Origin: Delphinapterus leucas
Taxonomy: Eukaryota; Chordata; Mammalia; Artiodactyla; Monodontidae
Length of the DNA: 64,000 nucleotides
Direction: 5' to 3'
NCBI RefSeq assembly: GCF_002288925.2
Contig: NW_022098072.1
Location: 20,746,489-20,810,488 of the forward strand
Below the pieces are notes generated by a model. It worked only from the letters and a program-made list of their open reading frames with translations, was not told the DNA's origin and made no database searches. A program made the position numbers and the translations under genes. Below are positions 1 to 10,539 of this stretch, piece after piece (position 1 is the first letter of the stretch; every line of letters begins with the position of its first letter).

Positions 1-379
1 TGGACTCAGGACCTCAACTGTTGCCACTGTGAATAAGCTAACGCTGTTCCTTGGCCACTCCGAGTCCCGCTCCAGTGGGGGAGAAGGGGTTCTTCTTCCC
101 ACCAAGATGCGACCATTGGGTAAATCCCCAGGTAGAAGGGTGTTCTCATGCCAGGACTTGTTCCCAAAAGACAAATGTCCATTGTAGCTGGCAACTGGTT
201 GTGGAATTTTCTGTCAAAATTATCTTCATTTGTTGCACTGTATTTTTGAAAGGTAATGCGTTCACATGATTAAAATGCTAGAAAGCATATCGCGATACAC
301 ACAAAGGGAGAGTTTTCCTCCCACCCCTGTCTAGTTCTCTGACTAGTTCCTCCCACCCTAAAGTTTCTTGGGTATCCTT
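1..379. other. unique non-coding sequence
   Basis: No recognisable repeat, RNA gene or exon was seen here. Short open frames exist on both strands (62 and 72 codons) but neither resembles a known protein or carries low-complexity or domain signatures. Treated as unannotated intergenic or intronic DNA. Confidence 0.5.
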
Positions 380-850
380 CCAGAATCTCTGATGCACCTA
401 CAAGGAATAAAAGCACAAACTATTACTTTCCCCTTTTTATTACACAAGAAGTACATTATACACACTGTCAGATATCTTGCTTTGTTAATGATTTTCTCAC
501 ACATGGAGGAAATATCAGTACGTAGAAAGCCTCCTCATTTTTAGAGTTGCATAGTATTCCACTGTTCATTGTATCCCAGTTCATTTAACCAGTAGTCCCC
601 TATTGATAGACATTGGACATTGTTACTGAACATTTGTTATTATCAGCAACACTGCAGCGAATAACCTTATACATGTATTACGTACACAGGTCAGAATCTT
701 TGTAGGATTAATGCCCAAACGTGGAATTACTGGGGCAAGAGGTACATATACATTTGCAATTTTGAAAGGTGGGTCAAACTGCCCTCGAATGTACCAATTC
801 ACAACACCAAAATCTATGCGAATCCCTGGTTTCCCACAGCCTCGTGTTTT
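380..850 (-). mobile_element. ancient L1M LINE fragment (ORF2 3' end / 3' UTR)
   Basis: The stretch around 545-800 reads like the complement of the L1 ORF2 terminus: a site matching 'atagtattccactgttc', then a 'cccctattgatagacattgg' block, and an 'aattactggggcaagaggt' block that is typical of old L1M ends. It is heavily diverged with no poly(A) or target duplication left, so the boundaries are approximate. This is a mammalian-wide relic older than the CHR SINEs. Confidence 0.6.
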
Positions 851-1689
851 TAAAGTTTAAAAAATTAACTTGCAGGTCTGTCTTTGCCTTTGCCCCTCTT
901 AGCTTCTTTGTTTTAAGTCTGTACCTAAGGCAATGAGGGCCTGGTGAGAGTGAGGGGTGGAAGATGGGAGGGGCTTGGGAGGCAGACTCAGGGTGGCCTG
1001 GTGACTGCCAGGGAGGAAGAAGAGCTCCCGGTGTCATGCTGCCAGCCTGCCCATCCAGTCTGGCCACGGGCCCCTCCCCTCACGCCACCAGCTCGGAGCC
1101 GCCCAGCTCAGGGTCATCAGCCTGACCTCGCAGCCGTGCTCCCTCACCTCCCAGAATTCCAGAGGGGAGCTGTCACCCGAAGGAATCAAGTCTGGTCTCC
1201 TTGGCACCAAACCACACACCTAGACCTATTCATAGCAAGATTGCACAACCGGCTGGAGAACAGCCTGGCGGGGCACAGGGAGAACGGTGCTACTCCTTAG
1301 CCGGGCCCTGGCCCACTGGTGCCCCTGGGCAAGGCTTCCAGCTCTCAGAGCGGGGCTGTCCCCAGGAGGGGTGGTGGGGGGGTGGGGCTGGGGGCCTCAA
1401 GGGTCTCAGTGGCTCCTCCTCACAAGTGGGGGGAACACACTCCTCCAAAGGAGAAGCTCTGACACTGTCCCGTGGGCTGGTGCCCCGCCAGCCCTCCTCC
1501 TGCCCTGCTGTGCAGGTTGGCACGTGGGGTGAGAGGGGGCTCTGCTTAGGGAACGCAGAAGCCAGGAGGCAGGATTTTACAAAGAGGAAGCGGAGTCATT
1601 TTATGAAGAAGCCCTTTCCGTCTCTGTGGGGAACCGGTGTCACGGAGTAGGGGAGGGAAACAACTTTGGAAGGGACAGGCCTTGACTGG
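851..1689. other. GC-rich unique sequence
   Basis: No repeat was recognised. GC content is clearly above the surroundings and there are several overlapping open frames of 80-150 codons on both strands. They overlap each other antisense, have no recognisable domains and look like chance products of a stop-poor GC-rich region. No convincing CpG island: CpGs are sparse compared with 10.54-10.99 kb. Confidence 0.45.
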
Positions 1690-1870
1690 AGCCAGCCCTG
1701 CCCTTCACTAGCTGAATGGTGATAGGCGAGTTCCTTCATTTCTCTGGGCTTCTGTTTTCTCTTTTGTCAAATGGGACAAGGCTGCCTGTGTCTCGGGTCG
1801 TGAGGATGACCTGAGAGGGCACGTGGGAAGTACTGCAGCGCTTTCAGCAAGTCAGCAGCAAGCCCTTCGT
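1690..1870 (+). repeat. MIR SINE fragment
   Basis: The order 'ccttcactagctgaatggtg', 'gagttccttcatttctctg' and 'gtcaaatgggacaagg', followed by a 'gaggatgacctgagagg' tail, matches the core and 3' part of the ancient tRNA-derived MIR family in the sense direction. Diverged, no target duplication visible. Confidence 0.65.
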
Positions 1871-1931
1871 GAGAAGTCCTCTCTTTACACACAGCCCACT
1901 GGCTCCACACCCCGTGGGGTGCTGTCTGCTT

Positions 1932-2254
1932 TTCTTTTTTAACATCTTTATTGGAGTATAATTGCTTTACAATGGTGTGTTAGTTTCTGCTTTATAACAA
2001 AGTGAATCAGTTATACGTATACATATATCCCCGTATCCCCTCCCTCTTGCGTCTCCCTCCCCCCCTCCCTATCCCACCCTCTAGGTGGTCACAAAGCACC
2101 GAGCTGATCTCCCTGTGCTATGTGGCTGCTTCCCACTAGCTATTTTACATTTGGTAGTGTATATATGTCCATGCCACTGTCTCACTTCATCCCAGCTTAC
2201 CCTTCCCCCTCCCCGTGTCCTCAAGTCCATTCTCTATGTCTGCATCTTTATTCT
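1932..2254 (-). mobile_element. 5'-truncated L1 (3' UTR only)
   Basis: This is the complement of the same 3' UTR that ends the L1 at 33,296-33,660. It begins with a T-tract and 'aacatctttattggagtata', passes through the pyrimidine-rich 'cctccctcttgcgtctccct' block and the 'ctaggtggtcacaaagcac' block, and stops inside the UTR. No ORF2 remains. It is a short, severely 5'-truncated insertion of a relatively young L1 subfamily. I could not fix a target duplication with confidence. Confidence 0.85.
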
Positions 2255-2479
2255 TTGATGGCTTCTCATGACATAAAACAAAATTCGACATGGTAATGAA
2301 CCCTGTCAGTATAATTAGATTGCACAGCAATTAAGCAATTAAGGTAACCGACCTGTAAGATTTTTCTGCTCTCATCTTCTTCAGGACCTGTTGGCAGCAG
2401 CCATGCTCGTGGTCCATGTCCTCTGTGCTGTGTACCATAGAATCCTCATCATCACGAAGAACTCAAATGTCATGGCAAG

Positions 2480-2640
2480 ACAGGATTGCAAGACTTGTTT
2501 CTGGCCCTGGCTCGGCCACTAAACGCTGTGTGGCCTTGAGTGAGTCATTTCCCTCTCTAGGCATCAGTTTCCCCATCTGCAACATCCACTTCACGAACCC
2601 ACCGGACTTCATAAGGCATCAGGACCAGCCTGGAAATGGA
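2480..2640 (+). repeat. MIR SINE fragment
   Basis: Sense-strand MIR core: 'ggccactaaacgctgtgtgg', 'cttgagtgagtcatttccc' and 'catcagtttccccatctgc' occur in the family order. The 3' tail has decayed into unique sequence. Confidence 0.7.
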
Positions 2641-2847
2641 GCACGTGCTTTACAAACCACAAAGCAGGTATCAGAACCACAGACACTGTTTTGAGTTAGG
2701 AAATTGGCAAATGTTCATACATTCATTTTTCAGAAGGGAAACTGAGGCAGAGTCCAAAGTGGGCTTAAAGGTTCATGGTTTCTGGTTGTAACCAACCCCT
2801 CTGTTCCTCCGTCTCCAAAGTCACATGCTTAAGGCAGTGAGGCCCTG

Positions 2848-2986
2848 GGGAGAGAGGGGAGAGAGTGCATCCTAAAGAGATAGGGAAAGAGATGGAGAAA
2901 GGGGAAAGGATGGAAGAGGAAATGGGAACTGGAGATGGGGGGGGGGGAGGGGGGAGGTAGGGTGGGGGGGGAGGGTGGCTTGCCCT
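2848..2986 (+). repeat. polypurine tract with G-run cluster
   Basis: About 90 bases are almost all A and G with only a few interruptions, then come five G-runs: 2938-2947 (10 G), 2949-2954 (6), 2960-2962 (3), 2964-2971 (8) and 2973-2975 (3), separated by loops of 1-5 bases. This satisfies the usual G-quadruplex pattern on the plus strand. The purine asymmetry could also allow triplex formation. Structure is inferred from composition only. Confidence 0.7.
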
Positions 2987-3238
2987 GTGGTGTCTATTTC
3001 AGAGGAGGTGGTGCACCCTATGGAGATGTCAGCCCTGTAACCCATCTGGTGTTACGTGAGTCTCTCCAGTTTCTGTCCTGAAGAAGTGAGATGATACAGG
3101 GGCCCACAAGGGCCCAGCTGGAAGGTCTCTCAGACACAGACAGGAGGCCAGGGTGACCCGCTGCTAATTTGAACGGTGCAGGGAATGGCAGCAGGCTGGA
3201 ACCTGCCCTTGTAATAAAGGGAAACTGCCTCCTGGCAA

Positions 3239-3248
3239 GTGTGTGTGT

Positions 3249-3315
<67 letters not shown>
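3239..3315 (+). repeat. compound (GT)n(GA)n microsatellite
   Basis: A nearly pure GT repeat (one TA interruption near 3253) passes directly into about eight GA units. All short ORFs across it are artefacts of the repeat. Likely polymorphic in length. Confidence 0.97.
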
Positions 3316-3316
<1 letters not shown>

Positions 3317-3599
3317 CCCTCTGATGTTGCTGTCTCCAGGATGGGCCAGGATGGCCTTTCCTCAACAGACCCCTTCCTGCCCACCGGCATTGTTGTGGCT
3401 CTGTTGGGTGTTTGGAGGATTAAAGAGAAGCTAACCAGGTAGTTTGAGGCTTCTACCTGCTGTTTTTGTACCTCCCTGAGTGTAAAAGTTCAGGCCCCCC
3501 GACTCCCACCCCTTGGCTATACACAGGGGTCACTCCACCCTTGGAGGTGGAGCTGCCCCTCAGGCTTTAGAAAAGAAAGGAGCGGGATGGATAGGCATC

Positions 3600-3835
3600 T
3601 GGTTTTGCCTTTGTAAGTGATTTGCCTTAGGTAAGGAACTTAAACCCCTGTGTCTTCATGTTCGCATCTGCAAAATAGAGATGATAATAATAATCATACC
3701 TTGTCATGTTATTGTGAGGATTAAAGGAGATCGTGCATGGACACCTCTTAGAATGGACCTGGCACATAGTAAGTGCTTGCTACACCTAGCTATGTTTATT
3801 AGTACATTGGAATTGCTCAATAAATCACAGATCAT
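3600..3835 (+). repeat. MIR SINE fragment
   Basis: Carries the MIR 3' half in sense orientation: 'ttcgcatctgcaaaatagag', 'gttattgtgaggattaaagg' and 'ctggcacatagtaagtgctt', then a tail ending in a 'caataaat' motif. About 230 bases, moderately diverged. Confidence 0.8.
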
Positions 3836-3892
3836 AGATTTTGTCATTAAGTTGCTAAAATGTAGCCACTATACTCTGTCCAAGACAAAAGA

Positions 3893-4067
3893 CAGCAGAT
3901 CCTTCAAAATGTGCTCCTTGGATCATGTCTATCAGGAAGGCGTTAGGGAGCTTACTAAAAATTCAGATTCCTTGGATCCATTCCAAAAGTGCCAAATCAG
4001 AATCCAGCGGGGCCTAAAATTCTGGCTTTTCCATGATTCTAAAGTACACTAAAGTTTGAAAATTCCT
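3893..4067 (+). mobile_element. MER5-type hAT DNA transposon remnant
   Basis: A non-autonomous hAT-Charlie element. Seen are 'aatgtgctccttggatcatg', 'gggagcttactaaaaattc', 'ccaaatcagaatccagcggg' and the end motif 'gtttgaaaattcctg', which is a near inverse of the start. Length is close to the 180-bp MER5A unit. No coding capacity. Confidence 0.7.
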
Positions 4068-4104
4068 GAGGGTAAAAGGTAAGAATGCTCATCCATTTGG
4101 GGCA

Positions 4105-4546
4105 TCCTCTGTAGTAGGCAGAATAATGGCCCCCCATAGATGTCCATGTCCCACTCTCTGGAACCTGTGGATGTCTTAGGTTATATGGCAAGGGGGAATT
4201 TAGGTTGCTAATTAAGAATTTCAAAAGAAGAAGATTATCTGCCCAATGTAATCACAATGGTCCTTACATGGAGTAGAGGGAGACAGAAGAGTTGGAACCA
4301 GAAAGATGGCATTGTGAGGAATACTCGACTGGCCCTGGAGATGGAGGAAGGGCCACCAGTCAAGGAATGAGGGCAGCCTCTAGAATCTGAAAAAGGCAAG
4401 AGCCTCTAGAAGGAACTCATCCCTGCTTGATTTTAGCCCATGAAACCCAACCTGGACTTCTAACCTCCAGAATCATCAAGATAATAAAATGGTGTTATTT
4501 TCAGCCACTAAGTTTATGGTGATGTGTCACAGCAGCAACAGGAAAC
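4105..4546 (+). mobile_element. MLT1-like solo LTR (ERVL-MaLR)
   Basis: The sequence runs in the MLT1 LTR order: 'ggcagaataatggcccccc' near the start, a 'ggtccttacatgg' block, 'gggcagcctctagaatctg', 'cttgattttagcccatg', then 'ataataaaatggtgtta' (polyadenylation region) and 'gccactaagtttatggtga' at the end. No internal region is next to it, so this is a solo LTR. It is an old, non-coding endogenous retrovirus-derived promoter unit. Confidence 0.75.
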
Positions 4547-5469
4547 AAATATGTCCTTTTCAACCAGGTTGGATTCATGCCACTGGATCTGGAAGACCTG
4601 AGAGGTGCAGCCATGGGCTAGGGTGGGAGCCCTTGGCTGAGGGGAGCTACAAGGGAAGGGGGACCAGCTGCCAGGTTCACAGGCTGTCCTCACAGCTTTG
4701 CTGACCCTCCTGCCATTTGTACCTTGTTCATTTCCACTCTGGTGCTCAGAACAGCTGTTGAGCAAGATGCTTGTACATCACGGGGGCTCAGAGTGTCTAT
4801 AAATTGCAAACAATCCAGAGGCCCAAAGAATCTGTATCATGTTTCCCACCCCAGCCAAGAGGGCTGGAAGCACCTGGAAACAGTGCAATTGGTTCTTCTC
4901 AGATCCCCAAGGAAAGGGGAGGAAACATGGCAGAGCCTCCCGACTGGAGTGGGGTGCCCCTCCCCCATACCCAGATTCTCTGGAGATGGAAACACAAGGG
5001 CAGTTCTCACACCCACACCTTCCCCGAGGGTGGGCATTGCCTGGCTTCATTCTCTCCCTGGGTTCTTCCTGCACTGGACGAACCTTAGGCCTGTCTCTCG
5101 CCCATTCCCTGCCCTGCCATCCTCACCTCCCCTGCTCTCCAACCTACTGAGACCTACTGAGTAATAGGCACTGTGCTGGTCTGACACATACCATCTCTTC
5201 TTCCTGATTTCATTATGAAAATTTAGAAACATATAGAAAAGTTGAAAAAATGATTACCCACATGCCTGTCACTTAGATTCAACAATTCCTAACATTTGCC
5301 ATATTTGCTTTATATATTTATATATTAGGTGTATATGTGTGTGTGTGCGTGTGTGTGTATACATATATATGTTTTTGTTTTGCCAAATCTTTTGAAAGTT
5401 CAGCCATCACAGCTCGTCCCCTCGAAATACCTCAGCATGCATCTTTCAAACCCCATTAAGATCCCTGCA
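4547..5469. other. mostly unique sequence with an A/T-rich old repeat-like stretch
   Basis: 4547-5170 holds no feature I can name; overlapping ORFs of about 100-146 codons on both strands look spurious. 5200-5460 includes a short TG/TA stretch (5333-5370) and resembles an old mammalian repeat end ('gattcaacaattcctaac'), but I cannot assign it. Confidence 0.4.
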
Positions 5470-5625
5470 AAGTACAGTTATCAGCCCCACCTTACACCTG
5501 AAAAATTCGAATGTAAGAATTTGAGATTCAAAGAATGAAATTACTTGCCCAGAATCACACAGATGGTCAGTGATGGAACAGGGACTTGACCTCAGGTTCA
5601 CATTCTGTCTTCTATTTGAATGGTT
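5470..5625 (-). repeat. MIR SINE fragment
   Basis: Complement of MIR: 'gaaattacttgcccagaatc', 'acacagatggtcagtgatgg' and 'cttgacctcaggttcacatt' follow each other as in the antisense consensus. Diverged. Confidence 0.6.
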
Positions 5626-6004
5626 CTAGAGCTCAGAATTATAGTCATCCCAGGAGGACATGCCTCTGACTTTGGATTTCTTTCTGTGAGAAAACTCAAA
5701 GTATTTCAGAGAAACAAAATTTCATCTTAACAGTATCCCCTTAAGGTCAAAGCTACCACTTCCCAAGAGGTAAATTCCAAGACACCAGGTTACAGGAAAA
5801 GATGTTCAAGGTACAGGCCCCAGAGGCCAAGCCTACTGCCACTGAATGCAGGTAACAGTGTTGGAGCACCCCCAGCACGTACCTCAGTGACCTGCCATCT
5901 CAGATCGCTATAAAGCAGGAGACTGGTGAATTGTCCCCATTTTACTGGTGGAAACACCAAGGCATAGAAGGGACCTGCTCACAAAAGAATTGAATTCCCA
6001 AATA

Positions 6005-6200
6005 ATGAAGAAAGGTCTGATAGTGGGCCTCCAAGTATGGGCTGCTAACCACCTGAACCAAAACAACCTGGGAAGCTTGTTTAGGATGCAAACTCCCAAG
6101 TTTACCCTGGATCCAGGGAATCGGATCATCGAGGGGTGGGGGTCCTGGACTCTTAACCCCTTCCCCAGGCCATCACTGCCAACTCAAGGTAGAGAACCAG
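6005..6200 (+). mobile_element. MER5-type hAT remnant (diverged)
   Basis: 'aaccacctgaaccaaaac', 'cctgggaagcttgtttagg', 'atgcaaactcccaagttt' and a G-rich 'gaggggtgggggtcctgg' block occur in the same order as in MER5 elements. More diverged than the copy at 3893-4067, so this is tentative. Confidence 0.45.
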
Positions 6201-6309
6201 TGGCCAGATTCCTAGACACTACCCTACCCCTCGCTGTACACTACATGACATTGTGCTACACTACACTCTACCGCTGGACTCCCTGTTAAATTGCGCTACT
6301 TTCTCAATG

Positions 6310-6900
6310 ATCCTTTTGTAAAAAAATCTCGGAGTAGTTTAGTTTTTAATCTTTAAGAATTTGTCTGAATTTACCTACAGTAAAACTCACTCCTTTTTTA
6401 TACAGTTTTTTTTTGTTTTTTTTTTTTGCGGTACACGGGCCTCTCACCGTTGTGGCCTCTCCCGCCACGGAGCACAGGCTCCGGACGCGCAGGCCCAGCG
6501 GCCATGGCTCACGGGGCCAGCCGCTCTGCGGCATGTGGGATCCTCCCAGACCGGGGCACGAACCCGTGTCCTCTGCATCGGCAGGTGGACTCCCAACCAC
6601 TGCGCCACCAGGGAAGCCCTTTTATACAGTTTTAACAAATGCTTTGAGTCCTGTAACCACCACTATAATCAAGATACAGGACAGTTCCACCACCTGGCAG
6701 GAACTCCTCTGTGCTACCAACCCCCTTCTAGTCAAACCCTTCTTGAACACTTACCCCTGGTGACCACTGATCTGGTCCCATCCCTGTAGTTCTGCCTCTC
6801 CCAGAATGTCACTTAACCATACAGTCATATAATACACACCCTTTGGAGTCCGGCCTCTTTCACTTGGCATAAAGCATTTGTGACAGGTAACAGTATTTCA
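6310..6900 (-). mobile_element. L1M LINE 3' UTR fragment, split by a CHR SINE
   Basis: Complement of an old L1M 3' end: 'gtaaccaccactataatcaa', 'gatacaggacagttccacca', 'ggtgaccactgatctgg' and 'ctcccagaatgtcacttaa' are in family order. The SINE at 6410-6619 with its 14-bp duplication interrupts it near its middle, which dates the SINE as younger. Confidence 0.7.
6410..6619 (-). mobile_element. CHR-2-like tRNA-derived SINE
   Basis: A complete ~210-bp SINE in reverse orientation: poly(T) at the left, then the complement of the body, ending with the complement of 'gggcttccctggtggcgc'. It is flanked by a 14-bp target-site duplication, 'ttttatacagtttt', at 6396-6409 and 6620-6633. The complement of a B box ('acgaacccgtg') is visible. 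Such elements are mobilised by L1. The intact duplication points to an insertion within cetacean history. Confidence 0.95.
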
Positions 6901-7379
6901 CTCCTTTTGTTGTTTTTATGAAGGTACCAGAGTCATTCAGGGTCAACTGAAGGACATTTGGGTGGTTTCTGGGTTTTGGTGATAAACCTAATGATGTTAA
7001 TGATGTAAATTATTTTCCATGGAGGAGGAAAAATCTGACATAGCGCCAGTGTGGTAAGAGGGGGTAGGTGGTGAATTAAAGACAGTGGTTTACACGTGGT
7101 TCCTGCCAGTGGGTCACCTTTTTAACAGGCTAGGTTCAGCCAGGGAGGACTTAAAGTTTGTCATCATAATAAACCTCTGGTCCTCCAAAATCATAAAAAT
7201 AACAGGGTCTGACAGAGTGCCTCAGAGTCCGTTTCTCACAAATGAAATGAAAAAGCCTTGGAACATCAGGCCCCCAAATTCACTCTGAAACCATTGGGGT
7301 GAACCTCTCTTCTCTTAGAATGTGTTAGGTCACGTGGGGAGGTGGGGAGGAGTCCTCGAGTGTCATAGTCCTTCTTCCC
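6901..7379. other. unique sequence
   Basis: No recognisable gene or repeat beyond possible trailing L1M divergence up to about 6960. A single 67-codon ORF without similarity that I can identify. Confidence 0.4.
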
Positions 7380-7800
7380 TACAGTTTATGATGCTTTTGC
7401 CCAACTGAATCTATTTGATCTTCCAACAAGCCCAAGAGGAAGAAAGGCAGATATTTTTACTTGCATTATTATTTTTTTTTTTTGCGGTACGCGGGCCTCT
7501 CACTGTTGTGGCCTCTCCCGTCGCGGAGCACAGGTTCCAGACGTGCAGGCTCAGCGGCCATGGTTCACTGGCCTAGCCGCTCCGCGGCATGTGGGATCTT
7601 CCCGGACCGGGGCACGGACCCATGTCCCCTGCATCGGCAGGCGGACTCTCAACCACTGTGCCACCAGGGAAGCCCTACTTGCATTATTTTGAAGATAAGG
7701 TTGTGAGAGCTAAAGGAAGATGGTGTTTGTCCAAAGTCAACAAGGGCCCTTGGTTGGGGAGAAAACCCAGTTGTTCTGATTCTCAACCCGGTGTTTTCTG
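7380..7800 (-). repeat. MIR SINE (antisense), split by a CHR SINE
   Basis: Outside the inserted SINE the sequence reads 'ttgatcttccaacaagccc', 'ggcagatatttttacttgc', then on the far side 'gaagataaggttgtgagagc' and 'ggtgtttgtccaaagtcaa', which is the antisense MIR order. The younger SINE at 7471-7676 sits in its middle. Confidence 0.65.
7471..7676 (-). mobile_element. CHR-2-like tRNA-derived SINE
   Basis: Reverse-oriented copy of the same ~200-bp SINE, with T-rich tail at the left. A 12-bp target-site duplication, 'acttgcattatt', flanks it at 7459-7470 and 7677-7688. The body carries several transitions at CpG sites, as expected of a methylated retroelement. Inserted into an older MIR. Confidence 0.95.
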
Positions 7801-7899
7801 GTTTTAAAGTTTTACAACCTCTACAGATGGACAATGTAAGAGTGGTGATTATCTCTTTAATCCACACAGTGAAGAATCAACTCTTGCTCAGAGTAAGTG

Positions 7900-8090
7900 A
7901 TAGGGTGGGTAGCAAGAGAACAGAGCAAGTTTAAATCACGTCTCCTTGCTGGCCTTGATGTTCTCATCCATAAGATGGGTGAAACAATTCCTACCTCCTA
8001 CTGTGTTTGCAAAGATGAGAGGTCTCAGAGGGGCTAATAATGCAAGTGGGTAAGGCATACAAGGCACCCCGCAAATGGTAGCAATGATTA
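7900..8090 (+). repeat. MIR SINE fragment (diverged)
   Basis: 'gttctcatccataagatggg', 'tcctacctcctactgtg' and 'aaagatgagaggtctcagag' approximate the sense MIR 3' half. Weak but in the correct order. Confidence 0.5.
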
Positions 8091-8099
8091 ATTATTTGG

Positions 8100-10539
8100 T
8101 TTATCAGGAGAAACATAGATCATGCACACCATGAACTCCGTGCAGTGGGTACCCTCTGCTCTGAGCCCTGCACGGGATTTCTGAGGCCTCAATTTTTTCT
8201 GGAAACGATGGAGGAAACCAAGGGGTTAAGGAGGAGGCCTGGAAGCTGGCACAGCTGGGGCCCATTAGCTCCTAATGAGGGCCCAGCCCGGGGAAGGAGG
8301 CCTAGCAGCGGTGAAAAGGGGCGCTGAGGATGCCTCCGTGGAGGAAACTTGGGCTGAAAATTGTTTTTCTTCATTCTGAACTCGGTTTTACACTCCAGAG
8401 GGGAGTTCTTCGTGTCTGAACTTGGGTTTTGAGCCCTGGCGCTGGTGGTTTTTGCAGTAAATGGCTTGCCGCTCCTTGTGGGGCAATATTGCTATTGATG
8501 TTGGGCCAAGGTGGTTAGGAAACGGGATCTTCCAAATGGGGACTTTGTGGTTTGGCCACACGGAGCTGCGTTCTCCACAAGCGCAGTTGGGGGTTGAGAC
8601 AGTTACCCGCAGGGTGGGGTCTGAGGGTGAAGTGGTGTTTCTCCTCCGCCACTCCACTCTCTGCCCGCTTCTCGGCATTATTATTATTGTTGTTGCCCCA
8701 GCGTTGCCCATATTGTGGCCTCAGGCGCCACCAAGAGGAGGGGCTGCGTTAGGAACAAGCGGGCCCCAGAGGAGCCCCCTGAGAGCAGGAAAGTAGGAGA
8801 CCGGGGCACCAGCGGGTCTCTGGAGGATGAAATGTGTCCTCTGACTGCCCGTCTGTCTCCCATGGCACAGGACTCCCTTCCTAGACCCTTGGTGCTGCGG
8901 GGTTGGAGAAGTGGGGAGAGAGCAGCAGAGGGGCAGCGGCCTGGAGAAGGCCCAGGGACCCTCACCCTCTCCAGGGAGCCTTCCAGGACTGCTAGGCAGC
9001 CGTAGGCGCCTTTGCCGTGTCCCCCCTCAGCCCCCGTCCCCTCCTCGTCACGCTACATTGTAATTGTCACAGTGTGTTGTAATTACTCGTGTGACTGGCT
9101 GTGTCCCCACTGTACGGGTCACGTGCAGCTGTGGTAGCTGCTCTGAACACCCTCATGGAGTGACCCAATGCATTTGAAGAGAAGAAGGAACTCTGAAGAC
9201 ATCTCCAGGAGTGAGCTGAAGGGGCTTGTGTCCAGGGATTCGCCCGCTCGGCATTTTTGTCCTGCTGGAAAAGCTCTCACCAAGGAGTGGCAGGTAAGAG
9301 CCCTCACTCCTGCCCTTTGAGTCTGATTTCCTTTGAGTTGCGCCTTCCATTTTATTCCAACCATTCCACAGGAGCATTCCAAAGCTAAGCCAGGAGCAGC
9401 AGTACTGGCTTAGTTTTAGGCACATGTAACGTTTGTCTTCACGGCCACCATCGGCACAAGAGGCCTCGCCCCAGGTCTCCTGTCCCTCTGGGTCGTCCAG
9501 GTGTGCAGATGGCACCAAATAAGCTTGTTCCTTGAACTCATTTAGCTTGTCCTTGGTCATGGCTTCACGCCCTGCCTCTCTGATGCTGAGGTAAGAGTGC
9601 TGATGACCATACACATCAAATTCAGTCCTGGCTGTTACAGAGGGGAGGTTGAAAAGGAACAAAAGCACTTAAGCCAGGAGCCTCCAATGCGTTGGGTAGT
9701 GGGGGAGGGGAGGAAATAATACAGAGCTTCCGTCCATGTCCATGGTGTAATCTGGAGGCAGCGGACAAGGGTACAGTGTGAGAGGAGCTGGGATGGATGA
9801 AGTGCGGAGGAGTTGCCCAGATGGTGAAGCTGATGACCCTCTGGACATGCCCTAGTTCACACAGCCCGCCCCTCTTGTTCACCTTGACTGGTGTGGTTAG
9901 TTGTCCCCTGCCTGTCTCCCTCAGCAGGCTGGTCTCTCTCGAGACTTCCAGGCAGGCGTGGGCAGGTAGATGCTCAGGACCCAGTCTAACTGAGCCAGTA
10001 ATACATTCGGTTGACTCGCATAAGTTTTTATTTCCATGTGTTCACTTGTTGATGTTTTTCCTCATTGCCCAAGAGGACTGATTATGCATGAAACCGTGAT
10101 GTGCCTTCTACGATCTGCCTAGAGAATCACCTCAGCGTTGGCCAGAGCTCAGCATTCTTAGCCACACAGGGCTCAGAGATGCGTTCAGTGGGACCCAGAA
10201 CTCCTGGATGTCCTGCAGGCCGGCAGTCAGCACAGTCCAGAGGAGTGGCCAGGATGCCAAGTTGAGATGGAGGGTCCAGGATAGCCTGTCCCCCAGGCTC
10301 CAGTCTCCCTCTCCTGCTTCGCCCACTGGCATCTGCACCCCTGCGCCTCAGTGCGCTCCCGGCTCCTGGTACCCCTGTGCTCGCCCTCCCACAAACCCCA
10401 CAGTCCTGGCCCGGAGGTCGCTGCAGGGAATAGGGGTGGGCAGTCTCACAGCTCAGGCCAGAGAGAGGAATCCTGGGCCCCAGCTATTTTCAGGGCTAAA
10501 ATTGAAGCCCATGGTTTATTTGCTCAGCACTTAATTAGA
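8100..10539. other. unique sequence with a weak exon candidate
   Basis: No transposon was recognised in about 2.4 kb, which is long for this window and may mark functional constraint. 8560-9010 is GC-rich. The longest non-repeat ORF of the window lies here on the minus strand (9153-9668, 171 codons). A pyrimidine-rich tract ending in 'ctctgtaacag' on the minus strand would place an exon start at about 9631. I recognise no domain and do not call a gene. Short AT-rich homeodomain-like motifs occur at 8258-8272 and 9058-9092. Confidence 0.4.

Noticed and set aside
1201..1650. 149-codon plus-strand ORF
   Set aside because: Lies in GC-rich DNA with competing ORFs on both strands, shows no domain, and has glycine/serine-rich chance composition.
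3018..3390. ORFs with HTHTHT or CVCVCV stretches
   Set aside because: They are translations of the GT/GA microsatellite.
6361..6789. 142-codon ORF with repeated 'RASHRCGLSRHGAQAPDAQAQ'-like text
   Set aside because: The same peptide pattern recurs at every CHR SINE in the window; it is translated SINE, not a gene family.
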